In this document: positions 43,301 to 54,298 of the stretch, one piece after another
Layout of the letters: the number at the start of each line of letters is the position of its first letter
Position numbering within the stretch: the stretch's first letter is position 1
Assembly (NCBI RefSeq): GCF_000002595.2
Contig: NC_057020.1
Span: 1,278,547 to 1,342,546 of the forward strand
DNA length: 64,000 bases
Source of the DNA: Chlamydomonas reinhardtii
Taxonomy: Eukaryota > Chlorophyta > Chlorophyceae > Chlamydomonadales > Chlamydomonadaceae
Direction of reading: 5' to 3'
Notes under the pieces: generated by a model
Databases searched by the model: none
What the model saw: the letters and a program-made list of their open reading frames with translations, nothing else
What the model was told of the DNA's origin: nothing
Made by a program: the position numbers and the translations under genes

Positions 43301-44512
43301 TTTCGAGCCCCCGGTGCCCCCGCCCTGCTCTCAAGCACACTCGGCCAAGCCTTCCCTCCGCCCCTCACCCATGCCCTACGTGCCCCAGGCCACGACCCAT
43401 GCAACCGGCCCTACGCAGCTGGCGGCCTCAGAGCCGCAGCCGGTGTCCCGTCGTCGTGCTTCCGGTTTCCTGTTGGGATCCTACTGGGACTGGTAACAAC
43501 GACCCACCTGTCCCACAGTCCCTTGCAACCCACCTGCCCCACCGCCGCCAGCGCCTGCTTTTTAGCGAGCTGCGAGGGCTTGGTCGCCAGGCCCAGGCGC
43601 TGGCAGCCCACGCCCACCGCACCACTGGTCACAATCACCACGTGGTGGCCTGAGGGAATGAGAGGGGATTTGGTACACGGCGGGAGTGTCGGCACGGGTG
43701 CGGGGAGAGGGTTGCGAAGGGGGGCGTGTGCGGCGAGGAAGCTGTATTGATGCGGCCACTGCAACAGCCCCAGTCGTCGCCCCTAGCGGCCCCGGCCCGA
43801 CTTGCATGCGCAAGCGCCGTACGCGTGCTTGCCCTCCTTGGCCTGATCCCTAGGGGGCGTGCTGGTACGTTGTACTTACCCATCTTTTTTAGCGCTTTAA
43901 TAGTTTCGCAGATGCGGGCTAGGTTGGTCAGGTTGAGCGTCTGCTGCTCCGGGCGAACCAGCGAAGATGTGCCAACTTTAATCACCTGTACAATACGCCA
44001 TGACACCAGGGGTTATCAGCTACAAGCGCAAGGAAAGCAACACGCGGCGATGGGCTCGCACGGTGGTGCTTTGGCCATGCAGGTCGAGGTCAGGCGCTCG
44101 GGTGTCTGTAAGGGTACTGTCAAGCAGGTCCCCGTCCTGGAGTCGCGTGTCACCCCCTCCTCAGAGACACGACCCAAGCCCGAACCGGCGGGTGCCAAGC
44201 TGTGTGTTATCAATGACATGCTCCCTGGCATGCCTAGCTCGTCACAGGCGAGTTGAGGGCAGTAGCACTCCGAGTGGGACGTTGCATGCCCACGCTCGCG
44301 AGCGGTATGGCTGTACACTTAGGGAATCGTGCAACCCTAGAACCCATTTAAATGGCAGCACTGCGCCAGCTACCCGACGACGCACTTGCTCTGCAATTCG
44401 ATCGGTCGCCGTCACGTCGCGCACTCACAAAAATGTCTCCTGAGCCCAGCACCTCCTTTACAACGCCCTTCTTCTTGCATTCTTTCGCGTCGCCTTTATG
44501 CTGCTCCATCAT
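40327..44512 (-). CDS. proB: Glutamate 5-kinase paralogue B (AA-kinase plus PUA, His-rich loop)
   Basis: Ten exons: 44512-44429, 43985-43880, 43649-43534, 43112-43065, 42702-42583, 42353-42233, 42011-41803, 41601-41410, 41122-40923, 40528-40327; 465 residues, close to the usual ProB length. Kinase motifs: [52 protein letters not shown]. The PUA domain carries [12 protein letters not shown] and [12 protein letters not shown]. After it comes a loop, [19 protein letters not shown], that could bind metal, then [16 protein letters not shown] and an Ala-rich tail. Relative to paralogue A there is one extra intron (43533-43113). Middle exons are almost identical to A and the first and last are diverged, which suggests conversion or strong constraint. 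Start chosen at the first of two adjacent Met codons. Confidence 0.9.
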
Positions 44513-44966
44513 CTTCACAAGTTGCCAAAAAGCACTAGGAGGGGGTTGGCTTAAGATGTTTGACGAAAGATCCTTTAGAAAAGGCAGTTCGGTAATAGGG
44601 ATCAACAGCAGGGGACAATTGAAGAGGAACGAGCAAAATCGCCACAACCTGCAATCATCGCGGCCCATCGCGGTCGCCAGTGCGGGAAAAGTCGGCCAGC
44701 GAATTGAAATCTTTGTTGTTGGTGCCAACAGCTTACATATCTGACAGACGGGAACTTGCCTGCATATGCTTGGGACCTCGTCTCGACATCATCAAACAAT
44801 CGCAATCGCAAACTCACTCTCGGCGCGTGTCGCTTTCCCATTCGTGGTTATACTCAACACCGCATATAAGTGTAGTCACCGGCTTCCTTGAGCCTGTCGC
44901 TTCCTTGGGCTTTGCGCCTGCTGCATTTTGCCCGACTCAAGCCACGGCCAGGGTGGTTCAGACGCC
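44513..44966. promoter_or_regulatory. Divergent promoter region
   Basis: 454 bases between the start codons of glutamate kinase B (minus) and the small plus-strand gene. It should hold both promoters. No specific element was assigned. Confidence 0.4.
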
Positions 44967-46179
44967 ATGGGCTGGATGAGCTGGTTTGCGGGCCAGGTGG
45001 TCACGACGAGCTTGGTGCTGGGGACGCTCAAGCGTAACGGCGTCATTGTGTAAGTTGGCACGGGGGGTTGGGGTCCGGAAGGCCCAGGGCCCATGGCATG
45101 GCTGTGCTCCGGCCCCGGCCCCATTCAGTGCGGGTTCTGCGAAACCCTGTTGGGTGAGAGGAACAAAGCTTACAGCCAAGGGGCTGCTTGGGACCTGACG
45201 TTACCGTGGTGCCCTCGAAGAGGCGCTCCCGCTGCCAGGGGTTCAGCACATTGAGTGTGCGCTTGACATGGGTTTCCACCTTCCCTTCGTGCGGTTCCAA
45301 ACCCTGCACTCTTCAGCCTGCACCCCAACTCCTTCAAAAACGAGAACACGCGCCTGGTCTTCAACAAGATGGTGAGCCTGAACCAGGCTGTGCTAACGCA
45401 GGTTGCAGCCTGTGGTAGCGTGTGCTTTCGGGTGCCCCTGCGCTGACGAGGACGCCAGGGCAACACGTATCCGCTCCCAAGCACGCTGCATGCTGCGTTT
45501 CGCACCATTCCTTACACGCCATCATATTTGTGTATCTGCTTGGCGCAGGTGGGCATTGGTGAGGACATGTCGGAGCTGATTGAGCGCGCCTACACAGTTG
45601 CATACGAGCGGGTGAGAGCAAGGAGGGAGACGGAGGGGAGACGGAGGGGGGAGGCGCTTGCTTGGGGTGCTTTGGTTCCTGGATCTCTGGTGTGCGGGGC
45701 TGCCACATGTTTGGGTGCGGTATGCCCCGGGCTTCTCACGGGGCTGGTGTTGGCCCACTGCGCTGTGGCGGCAGCCCTGTATGCAACTGTGGCGGCGCCC
45801 GTGGCTGCCCCTCGGCTGTACGTAACCAATAGCTGGACGGCCGCCGAGCAGTGGGGCATGGATGGAACTTCAGGCGGAGCAGGAACATTACATCCGGGGA
45901 GGCGCAAGCCTACCGGGGCGCGAACCCGCTCTTGCCGCGTGTTAGACGGGTGTTGGCACTCGACCAGTCCGCCACAGCTCGTGCATGCGCTCTGTGATCC
46001 TACTGTCGGTAAAGCATATGCGTATTCGATACCGGCGCTACACGGGCTGTACACGAGCACACATGCCTACATGCCTACCACATTCTCCAGCACTTTAACG
46101 CCTATGCTCACTCCAACAACTCGTCACCCACGTTCCAAACCCATTCCAGGTCTACCCGCCCACATCAAGCAAGAAGTGA
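44967..46179 (+). CDS. Small 76-residue protein of unknown function
   Basis: Four exons with agreeing phases: 44967-45049, 45317-45371, 45549-45611, 46150-46179. The protein starts MGWMSWFAGQVVTTSLVLGT, a short amphipathic or hydrophobic N terminus. It continues LKRNGVIVVLHPNSFKNENT, then RLVFNKMVGIGEDMSELIER and AYTVAYERVYPPTSSKK. Consistent splice phases across four tiny exons argue for a real gene, since none of the exons alone would be noticed. I do not recognise the family. Size, one possible membrane segment and a charged C-terminal helix would suit a small subunit of an organelle membrane complex, but that is only a guess. Confidence 0.55.
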
Positions 46180-47350
46180 GCGCTGGGCAGCGGTGCTGTG
46201 CTCTGGGGCCAGGGCGGCTGCTGGGGCTTCCGACAGAAGAGAATGAAGCTGTGAAGCGGAATGGAGCACGCAGGAGCAGCGCAACCACGGGCGGGGGGTG
46301 CGGCCCGTTGGTGGCGGCGTGCCTGCGAAGCTGTCCGGGGGCTGGGCTTTGAGCGGTGACTGGTCCCAGTGGCTGCGTATCCGCCCATGTGGTGGCGAGC
46401 TTGCGGTAGGGAGCGAGGAATCGGGAGGCGGGCGCCGTATGCCGTCGATGCCGTGTGGCGACTGGTACCAAAAGCCCAGCCAGGAGTGCTGGGGGCTGGC
46501 TCGGCGCCGTACATTGCGGTGCTGGCAGGTTGCGTCAGTTCCCCCGCATGGGGCCGGGTGCGTGGCAGCTGCTGCACCAGCCATGCGGCGCTGTGTGCGG
46601 CGCCGCCACTGCCTAGAATGCTGCGGACACGGGGCGGACGTGTTTGCTGTACTTGGATTGTATGCAAGATACGGATCACCGCTTCTTGCCGCCTGTGGTG
46701 TTGGCCGCCGCTGCGGCGACCTTGTAGGGCTCCAATTCGCATATCATCCGGCGAGCGTGCCGGCCGGGTGCGTAGTAGTTTGCCTGCGTACGGTATTCGT
46801 GCAGCATGGGGTGGTGAGTGGTGGTGAGCGGGTGTGGCGGTTCAGAACAATGCGGCAGATCAGTGGGTCAGTGGGTGGTTGGTGGCAAAGGCACAAGGCA
46901 AGGTTGAGGCAGATTGTGGTGTTCTTGTGAAGCAGGTGGGCAGGAGCGAAGGAATCATCTGAGCGACTGGGAGTGTGGTAGTAGCAGGATGCACAGCCGC
47001 GTGTGTCTGATGAAGTCAGACTGTGACTGGATGGAAATGGACCTCCAACTAGCAGCCCTCGTGTCTCGTGGGTATCCTGATGGCGCACACAAGCACACAG
47101 CAGGCCCTCACTCACCAGGTAGCTATCCTCAGCGAAGCCCAGAGACCTGCGTGCATGGACGCACGGCGCGCAACTGGAAGGGTTACGAACGAGTTTGCAT
47201 CCTTAAACGAGGTGCATCCTCATTTGCCAGTGGTCGTTCTCTTGCGCCCTACGTTTCCTGAAATGGCGTTCGAGGCAACCGCCAGCCCGCCACTGTTTAC
47301 TCCCTAGCCCTCGGGCACACGCCTCATCCGCAAGCCGATTACCGTAAGCT
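46180..47350. other. Convergent 3' region, small gene and GNAT gene
   Basis: Open frames on the plus strand here (for example 46298-46930) have no splice or domain support. No clear TGTAA or TTACA signal was found. Confidence 0.4.
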
Positions 47351-48854
47351 TCAAGCCTTCGCAATCCCTGGAGTCCTAGTCCACAAACCTAGCCCACAAC
47401 CCAGACCCCACGACCCAAACACGCTCATCCACCCACTTGTATAACTCCACTGCGGGCGTGTTCTCCACCGCCACATACAACGTGGATGATAGCGCGCGCC
47501 GCACCGTCGCCGCCGCCTGCAGCACCGCCTGTCACATCGCATGGGGGCCATTCGTGTCAGTGCGTGTGTGGGGGGGGGAGGGGGATGAGGATGGCTGGGT
47601 GGGGGGAGCCATGCGCGAGGTAGGGACGCAGCCGCCACAACCATGTTGGCTAGCTTCCGCCCGTGCTGTGCACCATGGCTGTGGCAGCTCCCACGCGCTG
47701 TGTCAGTGCATGTTCTCTGTTCCATAACGTCCAGAACGTTCCGAAATTTGGAGTGCCTGGCCATGGAGCAGGGCTTGTATCTACCAGGGGTAGATCGCCG
47801 CAGCTGGCGAGAAGGGCCCTAACCACGTCCTCGCCCACGGCATCCAGGGGCCCAGAAATGCCGAGTTTGTAGCGTTTGGGGGTTCACGGACATACCTCAA
47901 AACGCGTCTGCCATGCTATTGTACCTGGCTACGCCTTCACTTCTCAATTCCGGTAATAATGAATGTAAACCCCCCAAGACCCCCCGGGAAGAATGCGGAT
48001 GTTACAGAGGGGACAGTCCCAGCACCCGAAGACGCCGAGCCATCACATGCTATCAGGGCCCGGGAAGGGGTAGTTGGCGAGATTCGGGGACCGTATGCAG
48101 CCTCACGCGGCAAGAATGCACCCCCGGTAATGCCCAGTCTTTCTCGCCCAAGGGCTTGCATTGGGGGCCGTTGCTTGCCGCCACCGCCACACCGGTGCTA
48201 CGCAAATGTGGGTGGACTCCCGGCTGCAGCGCACGTTCGCTACCCACCCTTGACGGTACGGCAGTACGGCACTTACCTCCATCATCCTGCGAGCCATGCC
48301 CTGGCGCCGGCAGTCCTCCCGCACCGCCACCTTGGCCACGTGGATGTTGACGCCGGTGCTGGTGCACAGCACATAGCCACACAGCTGCATGAGCGGGTGG
48401 CGGGAGGGATAGGAGGAGAGGGTAAACAAGCAGCAATACTGTGGCGTTGCCGCGGCGTTGCGGCGGCATTCGCACAGGCGTAGGACGGAATGTGCGTGTA
48501 CAAGCTGGCGGTCCCCGTGGCCCGGCGTTACCTTGCCGTCCGCTTGCAGGCGCGCAACAGCGAGTACTATGTTTCGCTTCTTCAGGTGATCGGCCTGCAC
48601 GGGTTTGGGGCAAGGGGCCGATCGGTGGTCTGCAGGAAGGCAGCGCGGGGCGCTAGGCCCGGGGAGGGGACACGCACCAAGTCGCCGTCGGCCCACGAGT
48701 CGCCCTTTTTGAAAGTGGCTTTCTCTAGAGCTATTAGCTCATCTAAAAGTTTGATGGCGTTGTTTGCGATGTACTCAACGTGGAAAGCAAGCTTGACAGG
48801 CGCCGACTGCTCAATCGGCTCGCCGTCGCTATTATACTCGCATTCATAGGCCAT
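47351..48854 (-). CDS. GNAT-family N-acetyltransferase
   Basis: Transfers acetyl from acetyl-CoA to an amine; the target is unknown. Exons: 48854-48678, 48594-48532, 48384-48277, 47528-47437, 47375-47351; 154 residues. Exon 2 gives IVLAVARLQADGK, exon 3 gives LCGYVLCTSTG, then HVAKVAVREDCRRQGMARRM, the acetyl-CoA-binding motif A (RRQGMA). Exon 4 continues with a helix and YVAVENTPAVELYK, the RimI-like motif before the last strands. The protein ends 7 residues later (TPGIAKA), without the usual GF.. segment, so the fold may be trimmed at its C terminus or the last exon may be spliced differently. There is no transit peptide. Confidence 0.72.
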
Positions 48855-49626
48855 GGCGCAATATATGACAGACTGGAATTGAGTTCCAGCAAATAAGTAT
48901 ATACACAGGGGGTCAAACCGTGCATGAAGCCCGGCTCTGCATGGCGAGCCGCCCCGCACTGGATTTGCACCGTGTTGGCGACATTCATTTAGAGTCGGCA
49001 CGGGTTCCAGAAGGAAGTTTGGTATTGGAGGTGACCGACGGGCAGTAGCGGACTTCTCGCGATGTCGAGGGCGGGGGCAGACCGGCAGAGGGTAGGGCGA
49101 GTCGACGGAGCTAGGGACAGGGCGAAGTACACGCGGCCGTTGGCAGCATGACCGCTGTGTTCTATCGACAAGATGGCAGGTGTTCTTTATGAAGCTTATC
49201 AGAAGTGGAGTCGGTCTACGAATTTGCGCGAGAAACGCCGGCGCACAGCTGCGACAATGCACCTGTCATAGCAGTAGTGTTTCTAATCAACTCTATTCTC
49301 CACCGATTGCCTTATAACGAATACTGCACTTGAATTGTATACAAACATTCTACACATACAACAGCAAATTGAACACCAACGCGGAGCGTCGCCGAAAACT
49401 GCTACTGGCTTTTGCAAGTTCGGTTCGTCTCCGACCGTGCTTTCCTGCCTTACTTCAATGCAACTATAATCTTGAATTGCTAATGCTAGTTTGGTTGATG
49501 GACCAGGCAGTACAGCGCGGCGGTCCGGCAGTGGCGCCGGGCCGCCCATAAATGCCAAGGAGGCCACACAGTTGGCACGGGCGGGCGCGAAATGGTGGCA
49601 ATGAAGCACCAAAGGCTTGTGACTTC
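48855..49626. promoter_or_regulatory. Divergent promoter region, GNAT and wall glycoprotein genes
   Basis: 772 bases between divergent starts. The frame upstream of 49627 is open back to an ATG at 49552, so the second gene's start could lie there. The stretch 49250-49460 is AT-rich. No specific element was assigned. Confidence 0.4.
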
Positions 49627-52575
49627 ATGGCAGCTGTTGTCGGCGAGCGGCGAGGCGGTCGGAGGGGACGCCTTGGCTGGCCAGCATGGTCGGCATCGCT
49701 GCCCGGCTGGGCGACTCGTGTCATCATACTGCTACTGCTAACACTGCCGGTGCCGGTACTCGGCGCGCGGCCGCTGGTGCCCACCGCCGGCCCCGCGGGC
49801 GGGGCCGACGCGGTTCCCCGGTACCTCGCCGAAGTCGGCATTGGTACTGCGGGCGGCAGCGACGGCAGCAGCAGTGGAACCGCGCCGGTGGGGCTGAGCG
49901 GTTATCAGCCTCCGCAGCAGTGGCAGCAGCAACCACAACAGCAGCAGCAGCAGCAGGGTCAAAACCCTATTGCCGTGGTTCCGCTGGGTATGGGCGAGCT
50001 GCAGGTCGCCACCATGGATCGCGACTCGACCATGGTGCTGCTGCAAGAGCGCATCGGGCGGCTAGACGCGGAAAAGCGGCTTGCCGAGCTGCAGCTAGAA
50101 GTGCTGCAGCTCCAAGTGGCCCAGCAGCAGGTCATCCGGCAGGCGACGGCGACCGCCGCCGCGCAAGTGACGTCGCTACAGAAGGAGGTGGACGGGCTGA
50201 AGCAGCAGATGCGGCTGATGGAGCTGGCGGCGGCGTCTGCGGTGTCCAAGGATGCAGCGGCGCGACCGCCGGAGCTGTCGCCGACGGCGCCGCCACCGTT
50301 CCCGCCGCGCCCGCCGTCGCCCTACGCTCCTGACCCGCTCCAGGTCCAGCAGCGACAGCCCACACAGCAGGAGCAGCAGCGGGAGCCGCCGCCACCGCAG
50401 CAGCCGGAGCCCCCAGGCGTTGGGGGCCGCAGGCTGCTGCCGCCTGACCGGCCGGTTGCGTCCTTGGAGCTGGCACGTGATCCCCATGCATCGCCGCCGT
50501 CGCCCCGGCCACCCAAGCCGCCCGCGCCGAAGCCACCTAGCCCGGTGCCACCTAGCCCGGTGCCGCCTAGCCCTGCTCCGCCCAGCCCGGCGCCACCGAG
50601 TCCCGTGCCACCCAGTCCTGTGCCGCCCACACCACCTAGCCCGATACCGCCCAGCCCCGCGCCGCCCAGCCCGGCGCCGCCAAGCCCCGCACCTCCCAGC
50701 CCGGTGCCACCTAGCCCCACTCCGCCCTCGCCAGTGCCACCCAGCCCGGCGCCACCCAGCCCCGCACCACCGTCGCCCGCACCTCCCAGCCCGGCGCCAC
50801 CCAGCCCTGCCCCACCATCACCGGCGCCGCCCAGCCCGGCGCCACCCAGCCCCGTGCCTCCGGCTCCGCCGTCCCCGAGCCCCCCCTTCGCGCCGCTTAT
50901 GCCCGCTAGCCCGCCACCACCACCGCCGCCGCCTCGACCCCCGCACCCGCCACGCCCGCCCATGTTCCCATTCCAACCGCCGCCGCCGGGCCTGCCGCCG
51001 CCGCCTAGCCGGCCGCCTCCGCCATCGCCGCCGCCGCCCCGCCCACCGCGCCCGCCCGCGCCGCCTTTAGACTTCTATCAAACTAGTTTTCCAATCTATT
51101 GGGAGGACGCAAGCTTTAATAGCGAGCTCGCTGACCCGAACTCGCTGGATGCTTGGAACATCGACGTCTGCGAGCAACTTCTGGCCTTTGCACCAGGTAT
51201 GCAAGATTGCAGTCGCCACAAAGCTTGCATGAGCCATACCGGACCTGTGATAACTCTTCTACCAATCTTGCCTTTGATCCCCTGACCGTGCTTGTGCCCC
51301 TCATTTCATTTCACCTGCAGAGGAAACCATGTGTGATGTCTACTTCAACCGCTACCAGGTGTCTTACGTAACGCTCACCAGCCTTTACAGAGGTGCGTGT
51401 GATGCTTGCGCGTGTTGGCTTGGGTTTTGCAGGAGGGGAATACCTCTCACAACAAACGGGACAGCGACGGAGGATTGGAGAGAGAGCACAGCTTGCGAGG
51501 CTTTCGTGCCACGTGCGGCATTATTAACAGGCGCCGCGCCATGAGCACGTGCAAGCAGTTGACCCTCACGCTCCCTGCTATCCCAAACCGCCTGAAGCGG
51601 CAGAACTCCCATCTGACATCCCCTCCCTCCTTTTCCTCTGCCTTCCCAGGCGAGCTGCTGCTCTACTACATGAATGCGATGCTGTCAACATACAGCCATT
51701 TTGTCTTTGACTCTGAATTTATGGGGCGGTAAGTCGGGGGCGTGATGATTGAAGCCGCATCGTGTTCAAGCCGCTGATATTGCTGCCAGCGCGGGCAGGG
51801 CGTCATTGTGATGTTGCGCCGGTTGCTTACGCTGCTACCGCCTGGCCCCCCTCTGGAGACTGTCCCACGTCTACACAGTTGCAGTTTGTGCATGATGCCG
51901 GACTCTTACGCACACGCTAACCCAAACTGCCGTCACCATTCGCGCCACCTTCTGTTTCTCCACAGGTACGGCATCACGCGGGTGTGGGTGTACTGGAGCA
52001 TGCCGCCCGCCCGCGGCTCGCCGCCCTCGGCGCCCTTCCCCAGAATGCCGCCGCTGCCCCCCGGGCCGCCGTATCCGCCGTACGCCAACGGCCTGGGCGA
52101 CACTAAAACCGTACGGCAGCGCCTCATGCTGGAACTGCTCAGTAGTGACACGGCCGCCGCAGATGGGGCCGTGGATTCGGAGGGCGACTACCTGGGCCAG
52201 CAGGGTACCGGCAGCGGCGATGGCGGCGGCAGCGGGGCAGCTGTAGCCGCCACACGTTCGGGTGGTGGCGTGCGGGGCGGCGCAGGGGAAAAGGCGACAG
52301 CACCGGAGCATCCCCGGCAGCGGCGGCAGCAGCAGCAGCAGCAAGGGTGGAAGGAGGGAGGCGAGGGGGATGGCGCTGATGTGGAGTGGGTGGATGAGGA
52401 GTCGGAGTGGGTGGACGAGGGGTCGAAGAAGGCGGGCGCCACGACCGGCACCGCCGCCACCACCACCACCCGTGGAGCCACCAACAACAACACCACCACG
52501 ACCGCTGACTCGTGGCTCGGCGCAGGTACCGGGCACAGGTCGTACCGAAGGGACGATTGGAGCTACGGGCGTTAG
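49627..52575 (+). CDS. Secreted hydroxyproline-rich glycoprotein with coiled coil and unknown C-terminal domain
   Basis: Probable cell-wall or surface protein. Exons: 49627-51196, 51321-51392, 51650-51728, 51966-52575. In order: a hydrophobic signal or anchor ([17 protein letters not shown]), a Gln-rich stretch, a coiled coil of about 70 residues ([20 protein letters not shown]), an SP-repeat rod ([12 protein letters not shown] type, about 50500-50880), then a non-repetitive domain across exons 1 to 4. That domain holds [35 protein letters not shown] and [10 protein letters not shown]. It ends in a Gln/Thr/Gly-rich tail. Prolines in SP rods are hydroxylated and glycosylated in these algae. 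The C-terminal domain is not pherophorin (no matching Cys pattern) and I do not recognise it. Start at 49627 brings the signal closer to the N terminus than the ATG at 49552. Confidence 0.75.
50500..50880 (+). repeat. SP-repeat rod coding region
   Basis: Degenerate 12- to 15-base units encoding SPxPP repeats. Typical rod of volvocine wall glycoproteins. Confidence 0.9.
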
Positions 52576-54298
52576 TCCTACACGGTGATGTAGGGTTTTG
52601 GGCAGGCAGGCATCACTGACTGAAGGCGGGAGTCTGGAAGTGAGGGTTTCGAGAGCGCGGCGGGATGTGAGCCAAGAACGTGAGCAGGCTGAATGCGCAG
52701 AGATGAACCCAATTATTACTAGAGAATCTATAGAAACCTTACCCGAAATGTGCGCAGGAGAGGAAACGCTTGCATTGCGCACGTGTTCAACAATCACCCC
52801 GTTGGATGCGATAGGCTTTTCGGTTGGGAAGACAGGCGGTTGATTGACGGTGTGTTGCTGTGTGTCATGATTACTTGCTGGTTGATGCACGCACGTGGGG
52901 CACATAAGCACGATTCATCTTAGGCCCGGGCATAGCTACTTAGTCGCCTGGCGATTTGTTGGTTTGGTGGCAAGTCAGCGAGTGACATAGGATGGAGCCC
53001 GCGCTCGTGGATGGGCGGCCGGCTTAGTCGATTGAACATAGCGGGATACAGCAGGCGTGGTGCCTGTGCCCCTAATCTAGAGACGACCGCCCGTAGCATG
53101 GATAGAATGACGGGCGGCACTAGTCATGAAACGATACGGTAGCAATCAAGATAGCCGCCACACTCGAGATTGGTTATCCCAGGTTGGCCTTCCCAGCTAA
53201 GCGCATTAGGTTTGGCATGCTGTGCGGCAGGCCGTAGCGTATGCACGGCATCTCTCCCTCCCCGGCGCACTGTGGGTCGTTGGCGTCCAGCGGCAAAGTG
53301 GTGTGCGCTGTCATCCCGGCGCCCTAGAGCCTTGCCTGGAGCGCTAGCTGCTGCCGCGGTGCTGCTGTATGGACGAAGGCGGTCCCGTAGCTGGGTGGTG
53401 GGCGCTCCGTGCGGGTGGGTTGCGGCGCCTGGACTACGATGGAGGGGCGGGAGGGCCCTGCTAACTCCGGATCAGGAGAACATGAAAGGCCGCGGTGTCT
53501 GTAAAGAGGAGTTCACGGCACAAGCAACTTACAGTGCCCTCCACATGAGGTAGCTCGAGGCGCCCGCATGAGCCTGCCTGCCCGACTTCCGCGGAATCTC
53601 GAGCTATCTACAGGCCCACAATGTCTTCGATGTCTTAAATCGGCATGAACGCAAAGTGAAAAGGTAATCCATGCCGCGGACCTGCATCGTGCAGGTAAGG
53701 AGTAGATGCACTGCGTGCGTGCATGAGCACACACGCACGCACGCACAAGGGCATATGGCATCACCGTTTGCTATGGCTGACTTCAAAAAACAACAGCAGC
53801 AGCCACCGTCTTCTTCCGCGCGCGCAGGACACACACATTCTTTTTAGTCAGAGAGAGCAATAGAAACACGTGCACATCTCGCCTCAATGCTCTTCACAAC
53901 TGCTTCTTGCTTGTTTGTCAACAACCCTCTGCGGCACTCGCGTCCGCGTTGACGTGAATGACGTACGACATAAGAGGCAGAGGCCATACTAGGACATTCA
54001 AAGCAAATGCATTCGAGCATGCAAACGGTTTTAGAGCTACTTATATGCTTTACAAATGTTGATCCCGCAGCGGGTGAAGGACTTTCAATATCTCCCCTGT
54101 TCACATCAGCAGCTCCGTCCGAGTCCTTGCATACTAAGGTTGAAATCAGCGATCACGCAAGCACACCCATTTCCTTGCTAGCTCCCGACCTGCAGAACTA
54201 TCGTTATCATGTATGCATCCACTGTATGCAGCTGCCTCGTGCTTGCTGATGTAGCCACAGCGGTTGCGGCAACACCACAACCACACACCAGATCTACC
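52576..54298. other. Convergent 3' region between the two wall glycoprotein genes
   Basis: No supported exon. A TGTAA at 53500-53504 may serve the plus-strand gene, and TTACA at 54050-54054 (or 53529-53533) the minus-strand gene. A short ACGC-repeat tract lies near 53731-53747. Confidence 0.45.
54050..54054 (-). terminator. TGTAA polyadenylation signal, giant glycoprotein gene
   Basis: Minus-strand TGTAA (TTACA on the plus strand) about 245 bases past the stop codon at 54299. Confidence 0.4.

Noticed and set aside
46298-46930. 210-codon plus-strand open frame
   Set aside because: No recognisable domain, no splice support, lies in the 3' region of the small gene.
54029-54040. GTTTTAGAGCTA, identical to the start of a Cas9 guide scaffold or CRISPR repeat
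   Set aside because: Only 12 bases match, a single copy, no spacers or Cas genes, eukaryotic context. Chance match.
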